From positions 62,001-126,000 of the forward strand of contig NZ_JTHP01000004.1 in NCBI RefSeq assembly GCF_000943545.1: DNA of 64,000 bases. The letters run 5' to 3'. The notes under the pieces are model-generated. The model was not told where the DNA came from and ran no database searches. It saw only the letters and a list, made by a program, of their open reading frames with translations. Every line of letters starts with the position of its first letter. The first letter of the stretch is position 1. The DNA comes from Paenibacillus terrae (lineage in GTDB: Bacteria > Bacillota > Bacilli > Paenibacillales > Paenibacillaceae). Positions 37,712 to 46,946 of the stretch are shown here, in pieces. Both the position numbers and the translations under genes were made by a program.

Positions 37712-39019
37712 TTATTGTAATTTTTGAATACGGTCCCATTGGCTTACAATATCCGTCACACGCACGCCGAAGTTCTCATCGATTACGACAACCTCGCCTT
37801 TGGCAATCAGTTTGTTGTTAACCAGAATGTCTACTGGCTCCCCGGCAAGCTTGTCCAGTTCAATAATTGAACCTTGTGAGAGCTCTAGAATATCTTTAAT
37901 TTGCTTTTGGGTCCTTCCTAATTCTACGGTGACTCTAAGGGGAATGTCCATCAATAAATTTAAATTGTTTTCATCCACTTGCGCAAATGCACCGGATTGC
38001 AAATTTGAAAATTGTACAGGCTGCACATTTACATTTCGTCCCGGTATCGAACCATAATGATGTGGCGCTCCATAAGGGGCCTGCGGTGGTGCACCTCCAG
38101 GCATTCCATAACCTGGTGCTCCCTGCTGACCGTATCCAGGGTCTTGAGGGTACATAGGCGGTTGCTGTCCATAACCTGCATCCTGCGGCGTCTGTACAGG
38201 CACCTGTGCGGCTACAGGCGGCTGTTGATACGTTAGTGCGGGTTGCTGTTGCGGAATCTCAGTTTGTTGCGGCACTTCTGGAGCGGCCGTTGCAGCTACT
38301 TGCTGTGCGGAGGCTTGCGGTTGCTCATCTTCCTCTCCGCCATTCATCAGAATGCTCACCATCTTTTTAGCGAAATGCACAGGCAACAGTTGCATCAATG
38401 TAGAGTCAATCAGGTCACCGATCAACAAACGGAAGGATACTGTAATCAACGTCTGTTCGTCTGGCAGGCTGGATACTCCATCACCATGCATTGGATCCAA
38501 AATATCAATTCCAGGTGGAGAAATATTAACAAAACGGTTAAACATAGTAGACATTGAGGTTGCCGACGAGCCCATCATCTGGTTCATCGCTTCCTGCACA
38601 GCGCTGATATGAATTTCATTCAATTCTTCATCTACCGGATTTCCTTCACCGCCAAGCATCAAATCCGCTATGACCTGCGCATCACGCTTTTTGATCACGA
38701 GCGAGTTAATACCCTCAAATCCATCTACATAATTCACATGTACCGCTACGTGCGGCTTAGGAAAAGTTGTTTCGAATTCAGAACGGGTAATAATTGAAAC
38801 TTTAGGGGTTGTAATATCAACCTTTTGACCGAGCAGTGTGGAAAGAGCTGTCGCTGCGCTGCCGAACGTAATATTACCGATCTCTCCGAGAGCATCCTGC
38901 TCCAGAGGAGTCAGAAAATCGTCAACGGTCTTGTTGGCGGGAGTAGAATCCGTGCCCGCTTCAGACTGTTTCAGCAGGGCATCAATTTCCTCCTGGGACA
39001 AATAGTCTTTACTCGTCAA
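37712..39019 (-). CDS. fliY: Flagellar switch protein and CheY-P phosphatase FliY (FliN-type)
   Basis: C-ring protein that combines a CheC-type phosphatase with a FliN domain. An N-terminal CheY-binding peptide YLSQEEIDALL is followed by the CheC-like domain (about 25-215) with two E-x2-N sites, in DALGEIGNITFGSAATALS and AVQEAMNQMMGSSATSMS. Then come a Gln/Pro/Gly/Tyr-rich linker (about 225-330) and the C-terminal SpoA/FliN domain (DIPLRVTVELGRTQKQI). I chose the TTG at 39019 (GAAGGAG upstream, 11-base overlap with fliM), giving 436 codons including stop; B. subtilis FliY is 378. The frame is open 16 codons further upstream. Confidence 0.94.
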   Translation of the reverse strand: MTSKDYLSQEEIDALLKQSEAGTDSTPANKTVDDFLTPLEQDALGEIGNITFGSAATALSTLLGQKVDITTPKVSIITRSEFETTFPKPHVAVHVNYVDGFEGINSLVIKKRDAQVIADLMLGGEGNPVDEELNEIHISAVQEAMNQMMGSSATSMSTMFNRFVNISPPGIDILDPMHGDGVSSLPDEQTLITVSFRLLIGDLIDSTLMQLLPVHFAKKMVSILMNGGEEDEQPQASAQQVAATAAPEVPQQTEIPQQQPALTYQQPPVAAQVPVQTPQDAGYGQQPPMYPQDPGYGQQGAPGYGMPGGAPPQAPYGAPHHYGSIPGRNVNVQPVQFSNLQSGAFAQVDENNLNLLMDIPLRVTVELGRTQKQIKDILELSQGSIIELDKLAGEPVDILVNNKLIAKGEVVVIDENFGVRVTDIVSQWDRIQKLQ

Positions 39020-40007
39020 TTTCTTCAACTCCTTCGCTGACAATTTCATCAATCTGTACGGCAACACGATCTTTTACCATGCCGGGACTTCCCAAAAATT
39101 TCAATTTTTCGCCCACCCGGATGGAGAGCCCTTCCTTGACGGGTTTGTTCAATGAAATGACATCCCCCACCGAAAGGCCCAAAAACTCGGCCACATTTAT
39201 TCGGGATTCACCTAGCTCGGCAATAATGGGAAGTTGCGCTTTCGTGACCCGTAATCTCAAGGCGTCAATCTCTTCAGGCGCCCTTGATTTCTTTTCGGAT
39301 GTAAACCACTGGTGCGTGGACAGTCTAGCCATAATCGGCTCCAATACCACGTGCGGGATACAAAGGTTAATCATCCCTGTGGTATCACCAATTTTGGTAC
39401 TAAGTGAGATTAGGGCAATCGTTTCATTTGGTGAAACAATCTGCATAAACTGCGGATTGGTTTCCATTGCCTCCAAACGCGGTTCAATATCCAATACCGT
39501 TTTCCAAGCCTCTTGCAGGCTGTCAAAGGTACGGCTAAAAATCCGCTCCATGATTGTCGTCTCAATTTCTGTCAACGCGTTAACCTTGGACGGCGCTGCT
39601 CCGGTTCCTCCGAGAAGCCTGTCCAGCATTGCAAAAGCTACGTTCGGGTGAACCTCAAGCACCATGCGTCCTTCCAGCGGCTCAGCTTCAAAAATGTTCA
39701 AAATGGTCATTTTTGGAATGGAGCGAATGAATTCATCATAAGGAAGCTGCTCCACCTGAACGACATTAATTTGGACAAACGTCCGGAGCTGTGCTGAAAA
39801 ATAAGTGGTCAGATACCGCGCAAAATTTTCGTGTATCCGCGTCAAACTCCGAATATGATCCTTGGAAAACCGAAGCGCTCTTTTGAAGTCATAAGCGCGA
39901 ACTTTCTTTTGGGTATCTTCCTTTTTAAGTTCTTCCGCATCCATTTCACCGGACGATAGAGCTGCTAAAAGGGCATCAATTTCCCCTTGCGACATTACAT
40001 CCACCAA
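39009..40007 (-). CDS. fliM: Flagellar motor switch protein FliM
   Basis: C-ring protein that binds CheY-P and controls rotation. The 332 residues match B. subtilis FliM. Seen: CheY-binding peptide MSQGEIDALLAALSSGE at the N-terminus, the middle domain with RIHENFARYLTTYFSAQLR and EAEPLEGRMVLEVHPNVAFA, and the C-terminal SpoA domain. The start is a TTG at 40007 with GGGGGTG upstream; an ATG 4 codons later could also be used. It overlaps fliY. Confidence 0.95.
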   Translation of the reverse strand: MVDVMSQGEIDALLAALSSGEMDAEELKKEDTQKKVRAYDFKRALRFSKDHIRSLTRIHENFARYLTTYFSAQLRTFVQINVVQVEQLPYDEFIRSIPKMTILNIFEAEPLEGRMVLEVHPNVAFAMLDRLLGGTGAAPSKVNALTEIETTIMERIFSRTFDSLQEAWKTVLDIEPRLEAMETNPQFMQIVSPNETIALISLSTKIGDTTGMINLCIPHVVLEPIMARLSTHQWFTSEKKSRAPEEIDALRLRVTKAQLPIIAELGESRINVAEFLGLSVGDVISLNKPVKEGLSIRVGEKLKFLGSPGMVKDRVAVQIDEIVSEGVEEIDE

Positions 40008-40049
40008 TGTTATTCACCCCCTTACATGTTCTGACAAGTTCACCTGGAA

Positions 40050-40523
40050 TCAAATGGCTGCCAGCAAAAAGTCTGTAATTTTGGCGTTCCCCAGGTGACC
40101 TTCAGGGAGCGACTTGTTGATGAGATCCGTCAGCTTGTCACTGAACTGGTCCCGGCCTTTAGCTGTTCTGAGCTCATCAGGCTTGGTGTCTGCAAGTAAT
40201 TGAATAACGATTGGCTTGATACTGATGTCCTTGATTTTTTCAAAAGATTCCTTTGCTTTAGCATCGTTTAATTGAAAGGAAAGGTTCATTTGGACAATAT
40301 AATCAGCGTCTGCCAAATTTGTTTTGATACCGGTAATTTCAGAACTCACTTCCACTAATTCATCTGCTGACAGTCGGGGAAGCTGTTCTGCTTGAGCGGC
40401 TTGCGCATTTGGAGTGGCTTCCGACTTCTTCCCACTAAGCGCTGGTATAAGTACAAAGGCCGCACCTGCAATCAAAGTAATCGCGAGTAAAATTGTAATG
40501 AGCCATGGCAGCATCTTTTTCAT
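40050..40523 (-). CDS. fliL: Flagellar basal-body-associated protein FliL
   Basis: Single-pass membrane protein around the stator that supports torque. It has 157 residues with an N-terminal membrane helix (PWLITILLAITLIAGAAFVL, about 5-24), an Ala/Gln-rich stalk, and a periplasmic-type domain with IVQMNLSFQLNDAKAKESFE and the C-terminal FSDKLTDLINKSL. Its ATG overlaps the swrD stop (ATGA). Confidence 0.9.
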   Translation of the reverse strand: MKKMLPWLITILLAITLIAGAAFVLIPALSGKKSEATPNAQAAQAEQLPRLSADELVEVSSEITGIKTNLADADYIVQMNLSFQLNDAKAKESFEKIKDISIKPIVIQLLADTKPDELRTAKGRDQFSDKLTDLINKSLPEGHLGNAKITDFLLAAI

Positions 40524-40744
40524 TCGTCTTCCTCCATTTGTTGCACTTTTATCGTGGCGGCATGTATGCCGATTTCACGGCTGTAACCCTTGATCAAGGA
40601 GACGACATCTGCCGCTTTTTCCAATACAATCAACCGTTTCCCCGTCACTAAAGTGACGTATGTATCCGGCGTTTCCTCCACAGTCTCAATGAGCAGAGCA
40701 TTAAGCCACATAGGCGAGCCGTTCAGCCGCGTTAACGGGATCAT
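40520..40744 (-). CDS. swrD: FlbD-family protein SwrD
   Basis: Protein of 74 residues of the FlbD family, called SwrD in Bacillus where it raises motor power for swarming. Seen: MIPLTRLNGSPMWLNALLIE and ETPDTYVTLVTGKRLIVLEK, the two halves of the family signature. It lies between flgE and fliL, the usual position, and overlaps fliL by 4 bases. Confidence 0.88.
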   Translation of the reverse strand: MIPLTRLNGSPMWLNALLIETVEETPDTYVTLVTGKRLIVLEKAADVVSLIKGYSREIGIHAATIKVQQMEEDE

Positions 40745-40804
40745 CGTAACACCAACCTCCTGATAGGAGCGGGGAAGCCTTTACTTCCCCGCGTTTAGAT
40801 GCGA

Positions 40805-41614
40805 TTATCGTTTCAAGTTTACAACTTCCTGAAGCACTTCATCCGAGGTCGTAATGATGCGCGAGTTCGCCTGGAAGCCGCGCTGCGCCACGATCATTTC
40901 GGTAAATTCACCTGTCAAATCGACGTTGGACATTTCCAGCTGGCCCGCAATGATAGCACCCCGGCCCTCCGAATTGGCTACTCCAGGCTCAAGTGCATCA
41001 ATATTGGAGTTAACCGTGGTACGGTACAAGCTACCGCCGATTTTCTCCAACCCTTCCGGGTTTGTGACTCTGGCAATACCAATTTGCGTGCCATTGTCTA
41101 CTGTGCCATCATCCAATTGTTGTACAATCGTACCGTCCTGCGAGATAGAGAACGATGTAACATTGTCAGCAAGTGTGATCGGATCCCCACCCGCGTCTCC
41201 TACGAAAAACCCATCTGAGGTAACCAAATTTCGGTTTGCATCCACGTGAAAATCACCCGCGCGAGTCAGATAAGGAACTTCCTGTGCATCATTCATTTTG
41301 ACCAGAAAAAATCCGTCACCGTTAATCCGCAAATCTGTCGGATTGTTCGTAGTCATGGCACTACCTGGAAGATGAAGTGTATCAATCGAACTGACCGATA
41401 CCCCTAAACCGACCTGCTTGGCGTTTTGCCCCGCAGTAGTCGTTGCGTCCGGCGCACTTGCGCCCGAACTCGTTTGGCTCAAAATATCCTTGAACATGAC
41501 ACGGCTGGACTTGAAGCCTGTTGTATTTACGTTTGCAATGTTGTTACCGATAACGTCCAGCTTTGTTTGAAAGCCCTTCATACCCGATACACCCGAATAC
41601 ATTGATCTCAACAT
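40805..41614 (-). CDS. flgE: Flagellar hook protein FlgE (short FlgG-like type)
   Basis: Structural protein of the hook. It has 269 residues, near B. subtilis FlgE, which was formerly named FlgG. The N-terminal rod/hook signature MYSGVSGMKGFQTKLDVIGN followed by NIANVNTTGFKSSRV is present, and the C-terminal helix holds TEMIVAQRGFQANSRIITTS. An FlgG-like beta core, LRINGDGFFLV, lies in the middle. It is downstream of fliK, flgD and a flagellar operon protein, so hook rather than distal rod is the better call. Confidence 0.88.
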   Translation of the reverse strand: MLRSMYSGVSGMKGFQTKLDVIGNNIANVNTTGFKSSRVMFKDILSQTSSGASAPDATTTAGQNAKQVGLGVSVSSIDTLHLPGSAMTTNNPTDLRINGDGFFLVKMNDAQEVPYLTRAGDFHVDANRNLVTSDGFFVGDAGGDPITLADNVTSFSISQDGTIVQQLDDGTVDNGTQIGIARVTNPEGLEKIGGSLYRTTVNSNIDALEPGVANSEGRGAIIAGQLEMSNVDLTGEFTEMIVAQRGFQANSRIITTSDEVLQEVVNLKR

Positions 41615-41719
41615 TGAGTATAAATCCTCCTCTGAATGCTTGCTCGATTAACCGCATCAGTCGATCCGCGGCTTCTTCATGGCTTTCCTGCTCGGGCCAG
41701 CCACTTCTTGCTAAATTTT

Positions 41720-42100
41720 CTATGAAATAATAACGGCACTATCAATTTGCGTAAATACGTTATCCTGCATGGATTGCTTATCCATCGCGGTAACTACTGT
41801 CCGGTTGGGTACACTTACGATCAACGCCATATCCTGCATTAAAATCAATGATTCTTTGGCGCCTTTGGCAGCTGCTTTATCCACAGCGGAGTTAATCTTC
41901 GCCATCTGGTCACTTCTCAGTTCTATCCCCCGCTGCTCCAAACGCTTTGCTGCATGATTGCTCAGCTTGAGTACTTGATCCTGCAACACCTGTCCGAATG
42001 GCCTACCATCCTTCGGTACCGTGTTTACCCGGTTCTGCGAGATTGCTGCTGGAGGGACATTGGCGGGAAAAAGACGTCCGACCGTTATCCGGTCATTCAT
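41720..42100 (-). CDS. Flagellar operon protein of TIGR02530 type, unknown function
   Basis: Small protein of 126 residues from the ATG at 42100; the frame opens 4 codons earlier with GTG. The C-terminal two-thirds are conserved in the family: FGQVLQDQVLKLSNHAAKRL, then ERGIELRSDQMAKINSAVDK and ALIVSVPNRTVVTAMD. The N-terminus is polar. The family occurs between flgD and flgE in many Firmicutes and is thought to act in hook assembly, possibly as a chaperone (inference). It overlaps the flgD stop by 8 bases. Confidence 0.8.
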   Translation of the reverse strand: MNDRITVGRLFPANVPPAAISQNRVNTVPKDGRPFGQVLQDQVLKLSNHAAKRLEQRGIELRSDQMAKINSAVDKAAAKGAKESLILMQDMALIVSVPNRTVVTAMDKQSMQDNVFTQIDSAVIIS

Positions 42101-42629
42101 GTGTCTCACCACTTCCAGTAGAGGAAGAAGTTGTAGTATCCGATGTCCCTGCCGAGGAAGCCGTTGTTTGAGCCTGGCTTACCGATGTCACATCTTTCAG
42201 GGCTACCTCTGACTTTCCGATTTTGGCATACTGTACACCGTCACGAATAACGATGGAATCCACGATTCCACTTTTCACCGCACCTGCGCCCGTTTCACCC
42301 GTAATTGAATCCTTCTTACCTGCCTCGATCCAGCTGACTTCTTTTCCAATCAAACCGGAGGATATTCCTAAAGACTGTCCCAACGTATTCAACTGGGTAG
42401 AAATGTTCATCAACTGCTCCACGGAAGAAAATTGCGCCATTTGCGCGATAAATTCCTTATCTTCCAGAGGCTGCATTGGGTCCTGGTTTTGGAGCTGGGT
42501 AATTAAAATTTTCAAAAATTGATCCTTACCCATCGTTTTGGTATCCTTGGCGCTTGCCGTTTTGACGTTATTCACGTTGTAATTCGGCCAGACGTTACTG
42601 GTGGATACATTATTGTCCGCAGTCGTCAT
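42093..42629 (-). CDS. flgD: Flagellar hook assembly (capping) protein FlgD
   Basis: Scaffold that caps the growing hook. It has 178 residues. The conserved N-terminal block is clear: MGKDQFLKILITQLQNQDPM, QPLEDKEFIAQMAQFSSVEQ and LMNISTQLNTLGQS (about residues 33-85). A beta-rich remainder and a Ser/Thr-rich C-terminal tail (about 155-178) follow. It lies between fliK and the TIGR02530-type protein. Confidence 0.93.
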   Translation of the reverse strand: MTTADNNVSTSNVWPNYNVNNVKTASAKDTKTMGKDQFLKILITQLQNQDPMQPLEDKEFIAQMAQFSSVEQLMNISTQLNTLGQSLGISSGLIGKEVSWIEAGKKDSITGETGAGAVKSGIVDSIVIRDGVQYAKIGKSEVALKDVTSVSQAQTTASSAGTSDTTTSSSTGSGETHE

Positions 42630-42647
42630 TGTGTTCTCACCTCCATG

Positions 42648-44114
42648 CTACGCTTGTGCTGTAAAGGAGCCTGTCCGATTTACATCATCTGTGCGTTGTT
42701 CTGCTGTCCAATTGCGGAGTTCCTCCGCCATTTCAGCTACCTTTAGAGCATCCTCGGCTTCTTCTCTACTCCGCGACTTGGAACGTTGCTCGGATTGTTG
42801 CTGCTGATTTGCACCTGATCCACGGCCATCCTGATACATGTGGGAAGAGAGTGATTCATTTTGCGTCACTTCCACTTTATCTACCTGAATACCCTGGCTT
42901 TGAAGACTTGCACGCAGCTGTGACATTTGCTGTTCAAGCAAATCCTTAGCTCCACTGTGCTCAGTCATGAACTGGGCGACCAAGTGCCCATTCTGCATCG
43001 TCAGTTTAACTTCCAGCTGTCCCAAATGATCTGGGCGAAGCATGATAGTCGCTTCCGTTAACCCAGAATGTTTCACGATATCAAGCTTTTGCACTACAAA
43101 TTCCGTCATTTCCTTAGCAAATTGTCGTACATGTACAACAGGCTGCGCCGGAGCGGAAGGAGTTGTGCCTTGCGTCTGCACCGAAAGCTGGCCTGCGGTC
43201 GTAATCACAGAAGTTTGACTGTCGGTCGCTGCCGGATCAGACTGCTCGGTTACGTCTACTACTGCACCAGTTTCATCCGTTGGAGTGGCTTTAACAGCGG
43301 CTTGAACATGAATATTAGCTGATGAACGTTGTCCTTCTGTACCTTGCTGGCTTGTCCCACCTTGACTCGTCTGCTGCTCAGTAGCAACAACCTGTTTGTC
43401 TGTAGAAACAGCCGTTAATGTCTGAGTGCCATTCGCCCGATTCGCGGAAGGCTGAACTGCTTGTGAATCTGCGCCATCAGCAAGCTCCACAGCTTTTAGT
43501 ACGCCGGTCCACTGCTCATCGGAAATAGCTCCCGTACCAGCCGTCGTATTTTGAAGCGATTGTAACAGCTGTGTAATCTGGGACTTTTGGTCTCCCGTAG
43601 CCTGATTCGCTACATTTGCAAGCTGTGACAAAGCATCCTGTAATGCAAACCGAATGGTAGCCGGATGAGCTGCCAAAGCCGTTAAGCCTGTCGCCTCATT
43701 CGTTCCTGCCCCGTCTGTTTGCTGCTCCGCTCCACCGCCTAAAAACTGCTGTACTTGCTGAACCCACGACTGGAGAGCTGCAAACAAGGCTGGATCAGCT
43801 GTTACCTGATCATCCAGCTTTTCAAGATTTTGCAGTAATGGAGCCAATGTCTCAACAAGCGGTTCTGCTGAAGCTTCTGTCGATTCTCCGGCAGCAATCA
43901 ACGGCAGCACCATAACTAATGGAGATTTCCCAGCATCTGTGCTTGTAGAACCCGTTTGCCCGCCAGTCATCATTTGTGTAAGCGTCTGATTAAAAGCACC
44001 GCCTGTGGCTCCTGCTGCTGCCGTCCCTGCTGTTGAAGTTGTCGCTGTACTAGCTGTGCTACCAGCCGTCTGACTGGAACTGCTGAGAGATACACTTTGA
44101 GAAATAAGTGTCAT
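42648..44114 (-). CDS. fliK: Flagellar hook-length control protein FliK
   Basis: Secreted ruler that sets hook length and triggers the FlhB switch. It has 488 residues, mostly Ala/Thr/Gln/Ser-rich and probably extended. The conserved C-terminal domain (about 345-430) is recognisable: ATIMLRPDHLGQLEVKLTMQ, then NGHLVAQFMTEHSGAKDLLE and LRASLQSQGIQVDKVEV. The N-terminus is an Ala/Thr/Gly run (about 12-50). Position between ylxF and flgD supports the call. Confidence 0.92.
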   Translation of the reverse strand: MTLISQSVSLSSSSQTAGSTASTATTSTAGTAAAGATGGAFNQTLTQMMTGGQTGSTSTDAGKSPLVMVLPLIAAGESTEASAEPLVETLAPLLQNLEKLDDQVTADPALFAALQSWVQQVQQFLGGGAEQQTDGAGTNEATGLTALAAHPATIRFALQDALSQLANVANQATGDQKSQITQLLQSLQNTTAGTGAISDEQWTGVLKAVELADGADSQAVQPSANRANGTQTLTAVSTDKQVVATEQQTSQGGTSQQGTEGQRSSANIHVQAAVKATPTDETGAVVDVTEQSDPAATDSQTSVITTAGQLSVQTQGTTPSAPAQPVVHVRQFAKEMTEFVVQKLDIVKHSGLTEATIMLRPDHLGQLEVKLTMQNGHLVAQFMTEHSGAKDLLEQQMSQLRASLQSQGIQVDKVEVTQNESLSSHMYQDGRGSGANQQQQSEQRSKSRSREEAEDALKVAEMAEELRNWTAEQRTDDVNRTGSFTAQA

Positions 44115-44141
44115 TTATTTTTTCACCTCCCTTCATTCAAA

Positions 44142-45125
44142 TCACTTGCTGCCCATCAGCTTGTTCAAAATTTTCGCCGTCTGTGCAGCATCCTTCGCAG
44201 ACATATTTTGCAGTAAAGAAGCACGTGTCGAATCATCTACTGTATTCAATATGTTCAATGCCTTGTCCGGACTGATTTTGTAAGTTTGTAAAATAAGCTC
44301 GGCACCACTTTTCTTGTCCATGGAAGCGAATGTACTGCTAATTTGAGTGTTTTGCAGATTTTTACTCGTTGTTCCCGCTGTAGTGCTTTGGTCCTTTTTC
44401 AAGCGGGACTGCAACGCAGCCACCGACAAATCGGTAGATGGTGTTACGTTTTTCAGAGCCATAGTGATATCGGCCGCCTTTTTAGCATCCATCTTTTGTA
44501 AAATCTTCGCACTGTTCGCTGGGTCCATGTAGCTTAGTAGTTGTACCGTTTCTTCGGTGGTCAAGTTTTCCATAATCGGTGCTGCTTTACTTGCCGTCAT
44601 TCCTTCATACATGGAAGCAAGGTCTCTGGCCTGTTTTACATATGGGTCTTCATTCGCTGTTCCGTCTGCCGCTTGCGTACCTGTCTGTCCCTGCTGACTG
44701 GTCTGCGACTGTTGTTCCTGTTGCGTTTGCAGCGTATTGACCTGGTTTTGTAGCTCTGTAACCTTTTTATCCTGAGTCGTTTTGGCATCACTAGCTTTTT
44801 TAAGTTCTTCTGTCTGCTTGGCCAAATCTGCCTTAAGCTGCTGGATAGTGGCTTCGGAGCTTTGGGACTGGGCTTTCTGATCAGCCTCTTTGCTCTTGGC
44901 AACCTTGTCTTCCGGTTCAGGAATCCAATTCTTCACAATCGGAATCTTGTTTCCCAATGAAATCATTTCACTTCTGAAATCCATGTTGAACAGTGTAAGC
45001 AGGACCCCGACCAGAACGATTGTAAAAACAATCGGAATCAGGAAAAACATAAACCGTTCAAATCCCCCGCCTGACTCTTTTTCCAAATCCATATCCAGTT
45101 CATTTTCTGCTAAATTCCGTGCCAT
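44142..45125 (-). CDS. ylxF: YlxF-type protein with MgtE N-terminal-like domain
   Basis: Protein of 327 residues. An N-terminal membrane helix (FMFFLIPIVFTIVLVGVLLT, about 25-44) is followed by a long coiled coil rich in Lys/Gln/Ser (about 75-150). A helical repeat domain like the MgtE cytoplasmic N domain comes next (LASMYEGMTASKAAPIMENL, then LLSYMDPANSAKILQKMDAK and ILNTVDDSTRASLLQNMSAK). It occupies the ylxF slot between fliJ and fliK. The ion-transport part of MgtE is absent. It may help export or stator function; this is inference. Confidence 0.85.
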   Translation of the reverse strand: MARNLAENELDMDLEKESGGGFERFMFFLIPIVFTIVLVGVLLTLFNMDFRSEMISLGNKIPIVKNWIPEPEDKVAKSKEADQKAQSQSSEATIQQLKADLAKQTEELKKASDAKTTQDKKVTELQNQVNTLQTQQEQQSQTSQQGQTGTQAADGTANEDPYVKQARDLASMYEGMTASKAAPIMENLTTEETVQLLSYMDPANSAKILQKMDAKKAADITMALKNVTPSTDLSVAALQSRLKKDQSTTAGTTSKNLQNTQISSTFASMDKKSGAELILQTYKISPDKALNILNTVDDSTRASLLQNMSAKDAAQTAKILNKLMGSK

Positions 45126-45172
45126 CGTCTTCCTCCTCAGGCAGCTGATATGCGTATCCTGTGACTTTCCGC

Positions 45173-45616
45173 TTACCGGGCTTTCATGGCAAATCTCACG
45201 GAAGCCATTTCATCCAGCTCGTTCTGCTCGCGCAGGAGCATTTCCTGTTGGAATTTCACGTTGGCCTTCTCTCTTGCTTTCAGCCAAACTTGTTCATCCA
45301 GCATTTTATCGGTCAAAACGGTTTGTTTGCTTTGCACATTTTGCTGCGCATATTGAACGTCCCTATGCTTGCGTGTGATACATTGATCCAGATGATTGAC
45401 GTAAGCCTGTAATTCCTGAATGGTAGAGAGCGGCGCGCAATCCTCGGCAGCCTTTTGAATGGCTGATATGACCCGATTCCTTTCGCCTAATAGCTGTATC
45501 AATGTCTGCTCCTCAGCCTGCAATTGTCCGACAGCACTGGAAAGCAGCCATTCGGCCTGTGACTTTTCGTTGGTTTTCAAGTCTACAACTTTCTGAAAGG
45601 AATACTGAAATCTCAT
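45173..45616 (-). CDS. fliJ: Flagellar export chaperone FliJ
   Basis: Coiled-coil protein that sits in the FliI ATPase ring and moves chaperones. The 147 residues match B. subtilis FliJ. Seen: MRFQYSFQKVVDLKTNEKSQ at the N-terminus, typical of the family, and nearly continuous heptads to the end. It follows fliI by about 10 bases. Confidence 0.9.
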   Translation of the reverse strand: MRFQYSFQKVVDLKTNEKSQAEWLLSSAVGQLQAEEQTLIQLLGERNRVISAIQKAAEDCAPLSTIQELQAYVNHLDQCITRKHRDVQYAQQNVQSKQTVLTDKMLDEQVWLKAREKANVKFQQEMLLREQNELDEMASVRFAMKAR

Positions 45617-45626
45617 CGTTCAACCT

Positions 45627-46946
45627 TCATCTCCTCGTAAATTCAGAAATCAAACGCTCACGAACCTCGTCCAGCTCAACCTTTTCATCCGTTCTTTGCC
45701 TTGTAAAATCCCATATATCCCGTATGCGATCCATGGATTCGTCAATTTCTGCATTCGAACCCTGCTGATAAGCCCCAATGTTAATCAGGTCCTCTGAATC
45801 TTTATAAACCGCCATCAGGCGCTTAATATTCTCGGCAGCGTCAATCTGGTCACGTGGTGCAATATCCTTCATGACCCGGCTAATGCTGGCTAACACATCA
45901 ATTGCGGGAAAATGTCCTTTATTCGCTATCCCCCGGTTGAGCACGATATGCCCATCCAAGATCCCGCGCACCGCATCCGCGATGGGTTCATTCATGTCGT
46001 CACCATCGACCAACACCGTATAAAAAGCGGTTATGGAACCTGTAGGCCCGGTTCCCGCACGCTCCAGCAACTTGGGCAAACTGGCGAATACGGAAGGGGT
46101 ATAACCCCTCATCGCCGGTGGCTCCCCGACTGCCAATCCTACTTCACGTTGCGCCATCGCATACCGGGTAACCGAGTCCATCATCAGCATGACGTTCAAT
46201 CCGCGATCACGAAAGTATTCAGCGATCGTCGTTGCAATGAGCGCACCCTTAATACGGATCAACGCGGGTTGGTCGGAAGTTGCCACGATGACTACTGAAC
46301 GTTCAAGCCCTTCCGGACCCAAATCCCGTTCAATAAAGTCCAGCACTTCGCGTCCACGTTCCCCGATCAGAGCAATTACGTTCACATCTGCTTCCGTATT
46401 ACGGGCAATCATTCCCATTAGGGTACTCTTACCTACACCGGAGCCTGCGAAAATACCGACCCGCTGTCCTTTACCGATGGTAAGCAATCCGTCAATGGCT
46501 CGTACACCGATACTGATCGGCTCCTGCACACGCGGGCGACTCAGCGGATTCGATGGAATGTTGAAGGTCGAGTATCTCGCCATCCGTGAGGGAATCAACG
46601 AACCATCCAATGGTTGGCCCAAACCATCCAGCACTTTGCCTAACAGCTCCGATCCCACCTGCACGTTCAATGGCTTCCCTGTTCCTACGACATCACAGCC
46701 GGGACCAATGGATTGCAGTTCTCCGAGCGGCATCAAAAGTACCTTGTTGTCTCTAAAGCCTACAACTTCCGCTTGCAGTGGCTTAGCCGTTTTACCCGGA
46801 TAAATGTAACAAACATCCCCGATACTGGCGTCCGGACCTTCCGATTCCACCATCAAACCGATAACCTGTGTCACTTTGCCGTTTACCCGAACCGGGTCTA
46901 TTTGTCGCAAATGATCCATGTAGCGCTGCGCATTAAGCCCCTTCAT
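45627..46946 (-). CDS. fliI: Flagellum-specific ATPase FliI
   Basis: ATPase of the type III export apparatus, related to F1-beta. With the ATG at 46946 (GAGGAG 8 bases upstream) it has 439 residues (B. subtilis 440). Walker A AGSGVGKSTLMG (about 167-178), catalytic Glu in ALIGERGREVLDFIE, Walker B VMLMMDSVTRYAMAQREVGL, and PSVFASLPKLLERAG. It overlaps fliH by 14 bases. Confidence 0.97.
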   Translation of the reverse strand: MKGLNAQRYMDHLRQIDPVRVNGKVTQVIGLMVESEGPDASIGDVCYIYPGKTAKPLQAEVVGFRDNKVLLMPLGELQSIGPGCDVVGTGKPLNVQVGSELLGKVLDGLGQPLDGSLIPSRMARYSTFNIPSNPLSRPRVQEPISIGVRAIDGLLTIGKGQRVGIFAGSGVGKSTLMGMIARNTEADVNVIALIGERGREVLDFIERDLGPEGLERSVVIVATSDQPALIRIKGALIATTIAEYFRDRGLNVMLMMDSVTRYAMAQREVGLAVGEPPAMRGYTPSVFASLPKLLERAGTGPTGSITAFYTVLVDGDDMNEPIADAVRGILDGHIVLNRGIANKGHFPAIDVLASISRVMKDIAPRDQIDAAENIKRLMAVYKDSEDLINIGAYQQGSNAEIDESMDRIRDIWDFTRQRTDEKVELDEVRERLISEFTRR

